A DNA stretch of 20,756 nucleotides from Planctomycetaceae bacterium (GTDB taxonomy: Bacteria > Planctomycetota > Planctomycetia > Pirellulales > Thermoguttaceae): contig SUVI01000061.1 in the NCBI GenBank assembly GCA_015062085.1, positions 1-20,756 of the forward strand, read 5' to 3'. The notes beneath the pieces are model-generated. The model was not told the DNA's origin, did no database searches, and saw nothing but the letters and a program-made list of their open reading frames with translations. The position numbers were made by a program, and so were the translations under genes. Shown in pieces: positions 13,126 to 20,311 of the stretch. Numbering within the stretch: position 1 is the stretch's first letter; each line of letters opens with the position of its first letter.

Positions 13126-14328
13126 ATGAGTAAAGTATTCCGGGGGCTTGCCCTGTTGGCGCTGGTCATGCTGGCCGGCTGTGATGAACTGAAGGATCTG
13201 ACGCAGAATACAGAAACGGAGACGGAAGGTGCCCCGGCAGTCGTGAACGCCCGAGTCTGCCATATTGCGCGGATCGGCAGTCTGGCGAATCTTTCGGAAG
13301 ACATCTGGGATGCCGCCCCAGGAACGCAGACGGGAACACCCGAAACGCAGGAAACGCTGGATCCTGCACTGCCGCACAGTACGCTGATGAGTTCGGAGAA
13401 CTTCGGTCATGTTGGCGAGAATGTGGATGACGATGTATTGAAGATCGTGGAATCTGCAGTGGAGGAAGCTGCGTCGAATGGCGGTATTCAGGCTGCCGGA
13501 ACGGGTGAGGAAGCGGATGACTTAGAATTTGCGGTCGAGATCGTGGATGAAGACGCTGCGCCGTCGGCTCGTAAAAAACGAGAGGGAAACGTTCGTGCAC
13601 AAAACGGCGGTCGAATGCTGGTCGATTCGGATGAGGCGGAAAATTTAGAGGATGCAGAAGAAGCTGAAGAAGTTGAAGATGCTGAAGGGACTGAAGATAT
13701 TGAAGATGCCGAAGAGACTGAAGATGCTGAAGATGCAAAGGGCGCGGAAGACGGTGAAGAGATGATGGAGATCGCGGTCGGACCGGCCGTGGAAGAGGAA
13801 GCTGAGGATGCAGAGGAAACAGAGGAGCTTGGAGAGCTGGATGCCCTCGAGGAAACAGACTCCGAAGAAATTGCGGGATCGGAAGACGAACTTGGCGGGG
13901 AGATGAAAGCTGGCGTTTCCGAAACGGATGAGCTTGAACCCGTTGGAAACGATCGGGATGCTATGGAAGAGCGTCTTGAAGATGAGGTCGAGAGTCAGGC
14001 GGAAGAATTTGTCGCTCTTTTGAAAAATGTTCCGGACGAGATCCGCGAGGAAGTTCGGAAGCACAATTTCCAGAATCTTTCGTTCCGCGTAGTGAAACTT
14101 CCGGGGTCGCTGATCTTCGGGAAGACCGCGCCGGAATACTACGTGATCCGCACGATGGAATACACGGGTTCCGCGCTTTCGCATGACTACCAGGCGCTGC
14201 ATCTTTCCCCGTCGTACATGAAGTGGCAGGAATCTCTTGAGAAGTACCTCGACACGATGGCTTTGGATGAGAATAATCACGAGATCTGGGTAGAAGCTCC
14301 GGAATACTGGAATTCCGAGGCGGAATGA
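13126..14328 (+). CDS. large acidic lipoprotein, unknown function
   Basis: The start at 13126 has GGAG 7 nt upstream. The 400-aa product begins with a textbook lipoprotein signal ending LAGC (Cys19), with Asp at +2, which in enterobacteria keeps a lipoprotein in the inner membrane. A Thr/Glu-rich linker follows, then a long segment (about residues 165-290) made of degenerate ED, EDAEE and ETEDAED units, extremely acidic and nearly free of hydrophobic residues. The last 110 residues look folded, with aromatic and hydrophobic residues (SFRVVKLPGSLIFG; EYYVIRTMEYTG; YQALHLSPSYMKWQESLEKYL). No known family is recognised. It follows the TPTE-repeat membrane protein by 67 nt, so the two probably form a unit at the membrane. 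The acidic stretch might bind cations such as calcium; that is speculation. Confidence 0.8.
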   Translation: MSKVFRGLALLALVMLAGCDELKDLTQNTETETEGAPAVVNARVCHIARIGSLANLSEDIWDAAPGTQTGTPETQETLDPALPHSTLMSSENFGHVGENVDDDVLKIVESAVEEAASNGGIQAAGTGEEADDLEFAVEIVDEDAAPSARKKREGNVRAQNGGRMLVDSDEAENLEDAEEAEEVEDAEGTEDIEDAEETEDAEDAKGAEDGEEMMEIAVGPAVEEEAEDAEETEELGELDALEETDSEEIAGSEDELGGEMKAGVSETDELEPVGNDRDAMEERLEDEVESQAEEFVALLKNVPDEIREEVRKHNFQNLSFRVVKLPGSLIFGKTAPEYYVIRTMEYTGSALSHDYQALHLSPSYMKWQESLEKYLDTMALDENNHEIWVEAPEYWNSEAE

Positions 14329-14378
14329 AGTGTTTTTAGGGGTATTTCAAGAAATTTTAAAAAATTGGAAAAATTTCG

Positions 14379-14390
14379 AGGGGTACCCCT
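14379..14390. promoter_or_regulatory. 12-bp palindrome abutting the tRNA promoter
   Basis: AGGGGTACCCCT is a perfect palindrome whose last T is the first base of the -35 box. Its position suggests a binding site for a regulator of the tRNA promoter, though chance cannot be excluded. Confidence 0.45.
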
Positions 14391-14417
14391 TGCAGAGTTT
14401 TCAAAAATGAGTATAAT
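14390..14417 (+). promoter_or_regulatory. sigma-70-type promoter for the tRNA-Gly pair
   Basis: TTGCAG (14390-14395) and a perfect TATAAT (14412-14417) are 16 nt apart. Transcription would begin near 14424, about 30 nt before the first tRNA. Confidence 0.8.
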
Positions 14418-14426
14418 GCACTATGT

Positions 14427-14448
14427 CATTTGAGTTAAGTCTCAAATG
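14427..14448 (+). other. hairpin in the pre-tRNA leader
   Basis: CATTTGAG (14427-14434) pairs exactly with CTCAAATG (14441-14448) around a 6-nt loop. It fills nearly the whole leader between the expected transcription start and the mature tRNA 5' end, 4 nt away. Confidence 0.65.
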
Positions 14449-14452
14449 CTCT

Positions 14453-14525
14453 GCGGGCGTAGCTCAGTTGGCAGAGCACGACGTTGCCAACGTCGTTGTC
14501 GAGGGTTCGAACCCCTTCGCCCGCT
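14453..14525 (+). tRNA. tRNA-Gly, anticodon GCC (copy 1)
   Basis: The 73-nt cloverleaf has acceptor arms GCGGGCG/CGCCCGC, discriminator T, a D loop with GG, anticodon stem CGACG/CGTCG enclosing TTGCCAA (anticodon GCC, reading GGC and GGU) and T loop TTCGAAC. CCA is not encoded. It is identical to copy 2, 54 nt downstream. Confidence 0.97.
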
Positions 14526-14579
14526 TTTGAAAAAAGACCTGATTTTGATTTCAGGCAGCAGATAGTTCAGCAGAACATT

Positions 14580-14652
14580 GCGGGCGTAGCTCAGTTGGCA
14601 GAGCACGACGTTGCCAACGTCGTTGTCGAGGGTTCGAACCCCTTCGCCCGCT
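14580..14652 (+). tRNA. tRNA-Gly, anticodon GCC (copy 2)
   Basis: All 73 positions are identical to copy 1. The spacer contains a small CCTGA/TCAGG hairpin (14538-14555) and no obvious promoter, so both are probably processed from one transcript. It lies 221 nt before tig. Confidence 0.97.
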
Positions 14653-14672
14653 CTAATTTAAGATGTTGGTTT

Positions 14673-14700
14673 AACGGCTCTGGCTTTTGCTTGAGCCGTT
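14673..14700 (+). terminator. weak terminator-like hairpin after the tRNA pair
   Basis: AACGGCTC (14673-14680) pairs with GAGCCGTT (14693-14700) around a 12-nt loop. Only three T's directly follow the last stem base pair region, so termination would be partial and tRNA transcripts may read into tig. Confidence 0.4.
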
Positions 14701-14820
14701 TGCCATATTGGAACCTGACGTCCGATTTCCCTCATGGCTGGAGTCTCCTGTCGTTTTCAGCAAGCGAGGTATGGGTTTTCCGGAGATTTGAGGGGGAAAA
14801 CGGTATTTTGGAATATGAAA

Positions 14821-14842
14821 GCCGACTGTAGGAACAGTTGGC
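14821..14842 (+). other. hairpin in the tig leader
   Basis: GCCGACTGT (14821-14829) and ACAGTTGGC (14834-14842) pair over 9 bp, with one G-U pair, around a 4-nt loop. It lies about 20 nt before the presumed ribosome site (GATGGGG, 14861-14867) and could influence tig translation. Confidence 0.5.
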
Positions 14843-14873
14843 GTCATCCCTTTTAAAGTGATGGGGTAAACTC

Positions 14874-16316
14874 ATGGCAGACGAAATGAATTCTTCGGAA
14901 CAGAAACTGAATCTGGACATTAAAGTTGACGCTCGCAGTGCTTGCGAACGCCACATTACGATTACGATCGCGCGTGCGGACATCGACCGTTTCATGGACA
15001 GGGAATTTGCGCATCTGAAACCGGTCGCGCAGCTTCCGGGTTTCCGTCCTGGCCGTGCTCCGATGTCGATCGTGAAGGCCCGTTTCTACAAAGATGTAGC
15101 TGACCGCGTCAAGAATGCGCTCCTGATGGAGAGTATTTCGCAGGTGAATGATTCGGAAAATCTGGCTCCCATCAGTGACCCGATGTTTGATTATCTTGCG
15201 CTGGAACTGCCGAAGACTGGCGATTTCACGTTTGAGTACGACATCGAAGTGCGTCCGGAATTCGAACTTCCGGAATGGAAGGGTATGAAACTTGAGAAGC
15301 CGGTCCGTGATTTCACGGATGCCGACATTGAGGCTGCGTCGGTTTCTTTCCGTTCCCGCATGGGCAAACTGGACGAATCGGAAGAAGGTGCTGCGACTGG
15401 CGATTACATTGCTTCGAAGCTGTTCATCCGTTACAATGACGAGATCATCAATTCCAGTGAATACGAAGTCATTCGTCTTCGTCCGTCCCTTCTTTTCAGT
15501 GACGCGACGATCGAGAAATTCGACGAACAGATGGCCGGCGTGAAGGCTGGAGAGACTCGTACGCTGAAATTCACTCTTTCCGAATCTGCACCGAATGTCC
15601 TTCTTCGCGGCAAGGAAGTCGAAGCCGTGTTTGAAGTCCAGAAGGTCTGCAAGCTGGACATTCCGGAAGTTGATGAGGCATTCCTGAACCGCATGGGAAT
15701 GGAAAATAAGGAAGCCTATGATGCGTTCCTGAAAATGAACCTTGAGAGCCAGATGGTCTATCAGCAGCAGCAGGTCGCCCGCGAAAAGATCACGGCGCTT
15801 TTGCTTGAGTCTGCTGACTGGGAACTTCCCCCGGTCCTTCTCGAACGTCAGGCGGAGCGTGAACTATACCGCACGATGCTGGAGCTCCAGCGCAGCGGTT
15901 TCCCGCTTGAGAAGATCCAGGAGCATCTGAACATTCTGCGTCAGAACAGTCTGGAATCGACGAAAAAACTGCTCAAAGAGCACTTCATCCTCGAGCGCAT
16001 CGCGGAGAACGAGAACATCGAAGCGGAAGAAGCCGATTACGATGAAGAGATCCAGGAGATCGCGGCTCGTACGAATGACTCTGCCCGTCGCGTGCGTGCG
16101 CGTCTGGAGAAGCAGAATCGCATGGACATTCTGCGCAATCAGATCATCGAGCGCAAGGTCATCGAGCTGATTTTGGCCAGTGCGGAATTCGAAGAAACGA
16201 CTTTTGAGCCGTATCCGGAAGAAATGGCGACGGTCGAATTCCCGGCTGGCGGTACCGGCAAGGCCGAAGAGGCAGAAGAAACGGAAAATGCGGAAGAAAC
16301 GGCGGAAGAAAACTGA
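14874..16316 (+). CDS. tig: trigger factor, ribosome-associated chaperone/peptidyl-prolyl isomerase
   Basis: Trigger factor binds the ribosome exit tunnel and shields nascent chains. The 480-aa product begins with the ribosome-binding domain (about 12-125) carrying the signature loop GFRPGRAP (56-63), where the usual FRK is FRP. A central FKBP-like domain (about 165-260) and a helical C-terminal substrate-binding domain (about 265-445) follow. It ends in an acidic Glu/Ala tail (EEAEETENAEETAEEN) that is longer than in E. coli. GATGGGG precedes the ATG. It heads the tig-clpP1-clpP2 cluster, an arrangement common in bacteria, but a hairpin separates it from clpP1, so expression may be partly uncoupled. 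Confidence 0.96.
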   Translation: MADEMNSSEQKLNLDIKVDARSACERHITITIARADIDRFMDREFAHLKPVAQLPGFRPGRAPMSIVKARFYKDVADRVKNALLMESISQVNDSENLAPISDPMFDYLALELPKTGDFTFEYDIEVRPEFELPEWKGMKLEKPVRDFTDADIEAASVSFRSRMGKLDESEEGAATGDYIASKLFIRYNDEIINSSEYEVIRLRPSLLFSDATIEKFDEQMAGVKAGETRTLKFTLSESAPNVLLRGKEVEAVFEVQKVCKLDIPEVDEAFLNRMGMENKEAYDAFLKMNLESQMVYQQQQVAREKITALLLESADWELPPVLLERQAERELYRTMLELQRSGFPLEKIQEHLNILRQNSLESTKKLLKEHFILERIAENENIEAEEADYDEEIQEIAARTNDSARRVRARLEKQNRMDILRNQIIERKVIELILASAEFEETTFEPYPEEMATVEFPAGGTGKAEEAEETENAEETAEEN

Positions 16317-16342
16317 TTTCTGGCCTCTTCTTCTAGAATTTG

Positions 16343-16360
16343 ACAGTACATGAATACTGT
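16343..16360. promoter_or_regulatory. palindrome ACAGTA-N6-TACTGT between tig and clpP1 (candidate operator)
   Basis: The two 6-bp arms (16343-16348, 16355-16360) are exact reverse complements. The left arm overlaps a TTGACA (16340-16345) that could be a -35 box for clpP1, although no good -10 box is seen 16-18 nt downstream. Confidence 0.4.
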
Positions 16361-16368
16361 TTCGATCT

Positions 16369-16398
16369 TGCCGAATCGATAATTTCGTCGATTCGGCA
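16369..16398 (+). terminator. 11-bp hairpin between tig and clpP1 (terminator or attenuator)
   Basis: TGCCGAATCGA (16369-16379) and TCGATTCGGCA (16388-16398) form a perfect stem with an 8-nt loop, followed by the T-rich but interrupted TTGTTTCGTTTGT. It probably ends or attenuates tig transcripts. Confidence 0.6.
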
Positions 16399-16473
16399 TT
16401 GTTTCGTTTGTGGATTTGTTCCCATTCAGGTTTTTCCTTCTGTTTCCTTTACGATTCACATCAAATTTTGTTT

Positions 16474-16477
16474 GGAG
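16474..16477 (+). promoter_or_regulatory. ribosome binding site that sets the clpP1 start
   Basis: GGAG lies 8 nt before the ATG at 16486. An upstream in-frame ATG (16399) would add 29 Cys/Phe-rich residues unlike ClpP and has no ribosome site. Confidence 0.7.
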
Positions 16478-16485
16478 AAGAATAT

Positions 16486-17127
16486 ATGGATCATTTCACC
16501 AATCCTCTTTCCAGTTCCCTTCGCGGCATGCAGCCTATGGAACCGATCATGAACGCGGGTGACTATCAGCGTCAGAGGCAGATGACTATTTCGGATCTTC
16601 TGCTTGAGAATCGGATCATCTTTCTTCAGGGGGCGATTTCGGACGCGAATGCGAACGCCATCGTGATGCAGCTTCTTTATCTGCAGAGCGACAATCGCAA
16701 GAAGGACATTCATTTCTACATCAACTCGCCGGGCGGAAGCGTGAGTGCGATGCTGGCGGTGTACGATACGATGCACGTTTTGAGTTGTCCGGTGAACACG
16801 TACTGTGTGGGGCTTGCGGCCAGTGCGGCTGCGGTGCTTCTGGGCGGCGGAACGAAGGGGAAGCGTTTTATTCTTCCTCACGCGAAAGTCATGATCCACC
16901 AGCCGTGGGGGCAGGTCGGCGGTCAGGTCTCTGACATCAACATTCAGGCGCAGGAGATCCTCAAGACGCGTGCGCTGCTGAACGAGCTGTTGTCGGCAGA
17001 CACGGGAAAAGCTGTGGAAGAGATCGCGAAGGACACGGACCGCGATTACTACATGACGGCGGAAGAGGCTGTTGCGTACGGTATCGTGGATACGATCGTG
17101 AAGAAACCCGAAGAAGAGAGCAAATAG
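16486..17127 (+). CDS. clpP1: ATP-dependent Clp protease proteolytic subunit ClpP, first paralogue
   Basis: ClpP forms a double-heptamer chamber that degrades proteins fed by ClpX, ClpA or ClpC. The 213-aa product shows INSPGGSV (80-87), the nucleophile Ser113 in GLAASAAAV, His138 in MIHQPWG and Asp187 in DTDRDYY, so the triad is complete. Two features differ from classical ClpP: the nucleophile motif has Ala-Ala where Met-Gly is usual, and a short Gly-rich stretch (GGGTKG) follows. The N-terminal segment (about residues 1-30) is longer than a typical propeptide. It is 18 nt upstream of clpP2 and surely co-transcribed; the pair may form a mixed ClpP1P2 barrel. Confidence 0.95.
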   Translation: MDHFTNPLSSSLRGMQPMEPIMNAGDYQRQRQMTISDLLLENRIIFLQGAISDANANAIVMQLLYLQSDNRKKDIHFYINSPGGSVSAMLAVYDTMHVLSCPVNTYCVGLAASAAAVLLGGGTKGKRFILPHAKVMIHQPWGQVGGQVSDINIQAQEILKTRALLNELLSADTGKAVEEIAKDTDRDYYMTAEEAVAYGIVDTIVKKPEEESK

Positions 17128-17145
17128 TACGCAGGAGAATACAAA

Positions 17146-17736
17146 ATGGCATTGATCCCTTTCGTAATTGACAAAAACGGACGCGACGAACGTGCGATGG
17201 ACATCTACAGTCGGCTTCTTCGTGACCGGATCGTGTTTCTCGGGACGGAAGTTTCGGACGAGTCGGCCAATTCGATCGTAGCGCAGATGCTGTATTTGCA
17301 GTCGGAAGATCCGAAGGCGGACATTCACTTTTACATCAACTCGCCGGGCGGGAGCGTGACGGCTGGAATGGCGATTTACGACACGATGAATTTTGTTTCG
17401 TGTGACGTTCGGACGTACGGCATCGGTCAGTGTGCGTCGATGGGGGCGTTTCTGCTTGCGTCGGGGACGCCGGGCAAACGGTATGCGCTTCCAAACGCGC
17501 GTATCATGATCCACCAGCCGAGTGCGGGGATGGAGGGAACGGCAGAAGAGATCCTCATTCATGCGACGGAGTTTGAAAAGACGAAGCAGAAGCTCAATCG
17601 TCTTCTTCTCCAGCACACGGGGCATTCTTACGACAAGATCGTGGCCGACACAGACCGCGACAATTTCATGTCGGCCGAGGAAGCCTGTGCGTACCATATC
17701 GTGGACCACGTGATCGAAAAACCGCTTTCGGAATAA
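17146..17736 (+). CDS. clpP2: ATP-dependent Clp protease proteolytic subunit ClpP, second paralogue
   Basis: The 196-aa product is the more classical ClpP: INSPGGSV (65-72), Ser98 in GQCASMGAF, His123 in MIHQPSAG and Asp172 in DTDRDNF, numbering close to mature E. coli ClpP. It starts with almost no propeptide. AGGAG lies 8 nt upstream. It is clearly related to clpP1 next to it, but the two have diverged well beyond a recent duplication. clpX, often the next gene, is absent; the cluster ends at a hairpin and is followed by a regulator. Confidence 0.97.
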   Translation: MALIPFVIDKNGRDERAMDIYSRLLRDRIVFLGTEVSDESANSIVAQMLYLQSEDPKADIHFYINSPGGSVTAGMAIYDTMNFVSCDVRTYGIGQCASMGAFLLASGTPGKRYALPNARIMIHQPSAGMEGTAEEILIHATEFEKTKQKLNRLLLQHTGHSYDKIVADTDRDNFMSAEEACAYHIVDHVIEKPLSE

Positions 17737-17761
17737 GTCGAAATAGCGAGTGAAACGTAAT

Positions 17762-17797
17762 GCGAGGCGGGAGGAAGTGCATGTTTTCCCGCCTCGC
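17762..17797 (+). terminator. stable hairpin after clpP2
   Basis: GCGAGGCGGGA (17762-17772) and TCCCGCCTCGC (17787-17797) form a perfect GC-rich 11-bp stem with a 14-nt loop, but no T run follows on the plus strand. It marks the end of the clpP unit as a terminator or an mRNA-stabilising hairpin. Confidence 0.55.
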
Positions 17798-17916
17798 TAG
17801 GCGTACGTGCTGCGGTCGAAGCGGGGTTGGGCCAATATTGGGAGTGGAGTTGAAAATACGAGTACGTTTATCAGTTTGTCAAGTTTTCCCTATTCGACAC
17901 GATATTTCCTGTTTCC

Positions 17917-18966
17917 ATGCCTGAAAAGAATGCCGATACGAAGAAAGAAGTTCATGGAAACTCGCCTGTCTCGCACGTTGAACGAATCCTGAGACTGCTT
18001 ATGATCCTTCAATCTGGATGGTTTACGCAGGATGAGCTTTTTCAGCATTTTTCGAATATCTCAAAACGCACATTTTATCGTGACCTAGAGGAAGTACGTG
18101 CATTTTTGGGGGACCGACTGCAGGTCGATGCTAGGAAAAGATTTCACTATGATCCAGCGTCGGATTGCAATTTTCAGTCTCTTGCCCTTTCGTATCCGGA
18201 ACTTCTTTCACTCTACCTTGCCTGTCAGCTTGGGCTGGAGCAGCTGCATAAAGTTCCGTATTTAACGCATCTTGAGTCGGTCTTACTGAAACTTCAGCAT
18301 CTTTCTCGAGGTCTCATTGGGCCGCAGGATAGGCTTGCGTCTCTTCGCACGGGAATGGAGATCGGTCCTACTTCATGCGGGGCGGGCGGACAGTGGCTTC
18401 GAGTTCTTCTTGAGGCGCAGGAAAAGCGAGTCGAGGTTTTCATCGAGTACGACAGCATTTTTGACGGTCGAGTACTTCGTACGAGTCTTGCGCCGTTCTA
18501 CATCCACTTCAATCACCGCGCGTGGTACGTTACCGGACGTTCGGGGTATCATCATGAGATACGGACGTTTAATATGGAGCGCTTTCTCTCCGTCGATCTG
18601 CTGCCGGACAGCAGATTTTTCCTTCCGATCAATTGGAGTTACGAGCGGTATCGCGGAAACGCGTGGAACATGATCCGCGGGGAGCAGGATTCGGAGGTTC
18701 GGCTGCGATTTTCTAGTCTTGTGGCGCGGAATGTCGCGGAGGTCCGATGGCACCAAACGCAGCAGGTCATTTGGAATGCGGACGGAACTGTGGATCTGTT
18801 TTTCACGGTTTCCGGTTTCAGTGAGATCGTGTGGTGGATCCTTGGCTACGGCAGTGAGGTCGAAGTACTTTCTCCGCCCGCACTTCGGCAGCTCGTTCGT
18901 GCTCGGGCGGAAAAAATACTTACTCTTTACCAGAACGATGGGGAGTTGGAAGACTCGGAAATTTAA
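17917..18966 (+). CDS. helix-turn-helix transcriptional regulator with WYL domain
   Basis: The 349-aa protein has an N-terminal winged helix (about 18-80: VERILRLLMILQSGWFTQDELF, split by SKRTFYRDLEEVRAFL), typical of DeoR/YafY-type regulators. A WYL domain (about 170-250) contains APFYIHFNHRAWYVTGRSG, then a conserved ERF stretch. A C-terminal WCX-like region includes VSGFSEIVWWILGYGSEVEVLSP. WYL proteins sense ligands, in some cases nucleic acids or nucleotides, and control DNA repair, metabolism or defence genes. There is no Shine-Dalgarno site before the ATG and the upstream gap is short, so it may be leaderless. Its targets are unknown; neighbours are clpP2 (same strand) and a GH43 gene (convergent). 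Confidence 0.92.
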   Translation: MPEKNADTKKEVHGNSPVSHVERILRLLMILQSGWFTQDELFQHFSNISKRTFYRDLEEVRAFLGDRLQVDARKRFHYDPASDCNFQSLALSYPELLSLYLACQLGLEQLHKVPYLTHLESVLLKLQHLSRGLIGPQDRLASLRTGMEIGPTSCGAGGQWLRVLLEAQEKRVEVFIEYDSIFDGRVLRTSLAPFYIHFNHRAWYVTGRSGYHHEIRTFNMERFLSVDLLPDSRFFLPINWSYERYRGNAWNMIRGEQDSEVRLRFSSLVARNVAEVRWHQTQQVIWNADGTVDLFFTVSGFSEIVWWILGYGSEVEVLSPPALRQLVRARAEKILTLYQNDGELEDSEI

Positions 18967-18967
18967 G

Positions 18968-19005
18968 GGACAAAAACGGTGTGTCATCTAGTACGTTTTT
19001 TTCCC
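18968..19005. terminator. terminator between the WYL regulator and the GH43 gene
   Basis: GGGACAAAAACG (18968-18979 region) pairs with CGTTTTTTTCCC (18994-19005) with one mismatch. The T run lies within the 3' arm, which fits a terminator for the plus-strand gene and possibly for the convergent gene too. Confidence 0.55.
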
Positions 19006-19047
19006 GCAGACTTTCACTGTCGGCGGCGTGCTGGATTTCGAGACCAT

Positions 19048-20175
19048 TCACTCCGTGAAACTGCGTATTTGCGGGCCGGGAAGCGTCTCTTGGAAGGAGG
19101 GATGGCGGTCTTTCACGTATGGGAAACCGTCCGCGTCCCAGAGAAGGCGGTCAAGGAAAAAATGGCGTGTCCGGCAGGCGTCCAAGTCGGTATACGCGTG
19201 ATAGCAGAGCCAATATTCGCCCGCGTCGTCTTGGAGTACCGAATTGTGTCCGGGACCAAAGACCTGCTTTGCCGGAGAGTCACCGGCATGAACGACCAGC
19301 TCGCCGTAGGTTTTACCGTTTCCGGCCTCGGTCAGCGGGACTCCGTCTTTGCCGCAGTAGGGACCGCGAATGTCTTTTGAGCGCGCGACGCGGACATGAT
19401 ACGTCGATCGGCGTCTCTCACAGCATGTGCCGACACTGCCGAAATAGTAGTAGAAACCGTCTTTTTTCAAGATCCAGCTCCCTTCATACGTCGCGCCGTC
19501 CCACGGTCCGGGATAGCCGGCGATGAGCGTTTTGTGCTCCTTCTGATACGCGGTCCCGTTTCGGCAGGCCAGTCCGTCGGAAGTCAGCTCGATCAGGTAA
19601 AGTCCGCGAAAAGACCCCATCACCATGAAGACCGAGCCGTCGTCCTCGACGATGACCTGCGGATCGATACAGTTTTCGATCCCGATCTCGCGGCAAGTGA
19701 ACATCGGGCCCATGTCCTGGTATGGACCGCCGATCTCATCCGCGACGGCGTAACCGATCCCGCACGGCATCCCCCATCCGCTGAGCGAATAATAGTAGAT
19801 CCACTTCTCATTCACCTTGCAGACGTCCGGTGCCCAGACCTCCGCTTTGATCGGTTTACCATAGTACGCATTTCCCCACGTCGGCTTTGGAAAAAGCTGC
19901 TCTGTCACTACGTTCCACCGGCAGCCGTCCTCGCTGCGAAAGACCTTCCGTCCGGTCACGAAACAATAAAGACTTCCATCCTCCGCCCTCACGACGCACG
20001 GATCCGCCGCACTTCCCCAATACGCCCCCCCATTCCCATCCACGACCACCACCGGATTCGCATACTCCGCCCCGCTCGCAGAAATGCAGACAAAAATGGC
20101 AAAAATACAGCTGAAAATGAAGGATCTTAGGGAAATCGTCATGGGGTTCTTTCTGATTCGGAATCTTGCGTCCAT
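19048..20175 (-). CDS. secreted glycoside hydrolase family 43, arabinanase-like
   Basis: GH43 enzymes cleave arabinan, xylan side chains and related plant polysaccharides. The 375-aa product has a signal peptide (hydrophobic core about 19-33, cleavage near ASGA) and a five-bladed propeller with the catalytic trio: Asp59 in ADPCVV (base), Asp171 in IDPQVI (pKa modulator) and Glu231 in YEGSWI (acid). AEVWAPDV (111-118) and GPGHNSV (near 295) are typical of the arabinan-active branch. No carbohydrate-binding module is present. An alternative ATG at 20142 (MTISLRSF) gives a shorter, equally good signal peptide; neither start has a clear ribosome site. It has its own promoter upstream and no sugar transporter or other glycosidase beside it. 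Confidence 0.93.
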   Translation of the reverse strand: MDARFRIRKNPMTISLRSFIFSCIFAIFVCISASGAEYANPVVVVDGNGGAYWGSAADPCVVRAEDGSLYCFVTGRKVFRSEDGCRWNVVTEQLFPKPTWGNAYYGKPIKAEVWAPDVCKVNEKWIYYYSLSGWGMPCGIGYAVADEIGGPYQDMGPMFTCREIGIENCIDPQVIVEDDGSVFMVMGSFRGLYLIELTSDGLACRNGTAYQKEHKTLIAGYPGPWDGATYEGSWILKKDGFYYYFGSVGTCCERRRSTYHVRVARSKDIRGPYCGKDGVPLTEAGNGKTYGELVVHAGDSPAKQVFGPGHNSVLQDDAGEYWLCYHAYTDLDACRTRHFFLDRLLWDADGFPYVKDRHPSFQETLPGPQIRSFTE

Positions 20176-20227
20176 GAAAAGCAGAAATGGCCTTAAAATT
20201 CCATCAACATCACCATTTCTAAACCAT

Positions 20228-20256
20228 TTTATACCATACTTTCAGGAAAATTGCAA
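20228..20256 (-). promoter_or_regulatory. putative promoter for the GH43 gene
   Basis: On the minus strand TTGCAA (20251-20256) and TATAAA (20228-20233) are separated by exactly 17 nt. Transcription would begin near 20221, about 45 nt before the longer start codon. Confidence 0.65.
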
Positions 20257-20311
20257 GCCCCTGAAAAAGACTCTTCCGAAAATTCTCTCCAACCCACATC
20301 GCGATTTCTAT

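Noticed and set aside
14453..14652. tRNA pair as the attachment site of an integrated element
   Set aside because: No integrase, no partial tRNA fragment and no foreign gene block is present on either side.
16343..16360. LexA/SOS box
   Set aside because: The arms are ACAGTA-N6-TACTGT, the reverse of the CTGT-N8-ACAG arrangement, and no SOS gene is involved.
16399..16485. 29-residue N-terminal extension of ClpP1
   Set aside because: It starts inside the intergenic hairpin, lacks a ribosome site and is unlike any ClpP propeptide; 16486 has GGAG 8 nt upstream.
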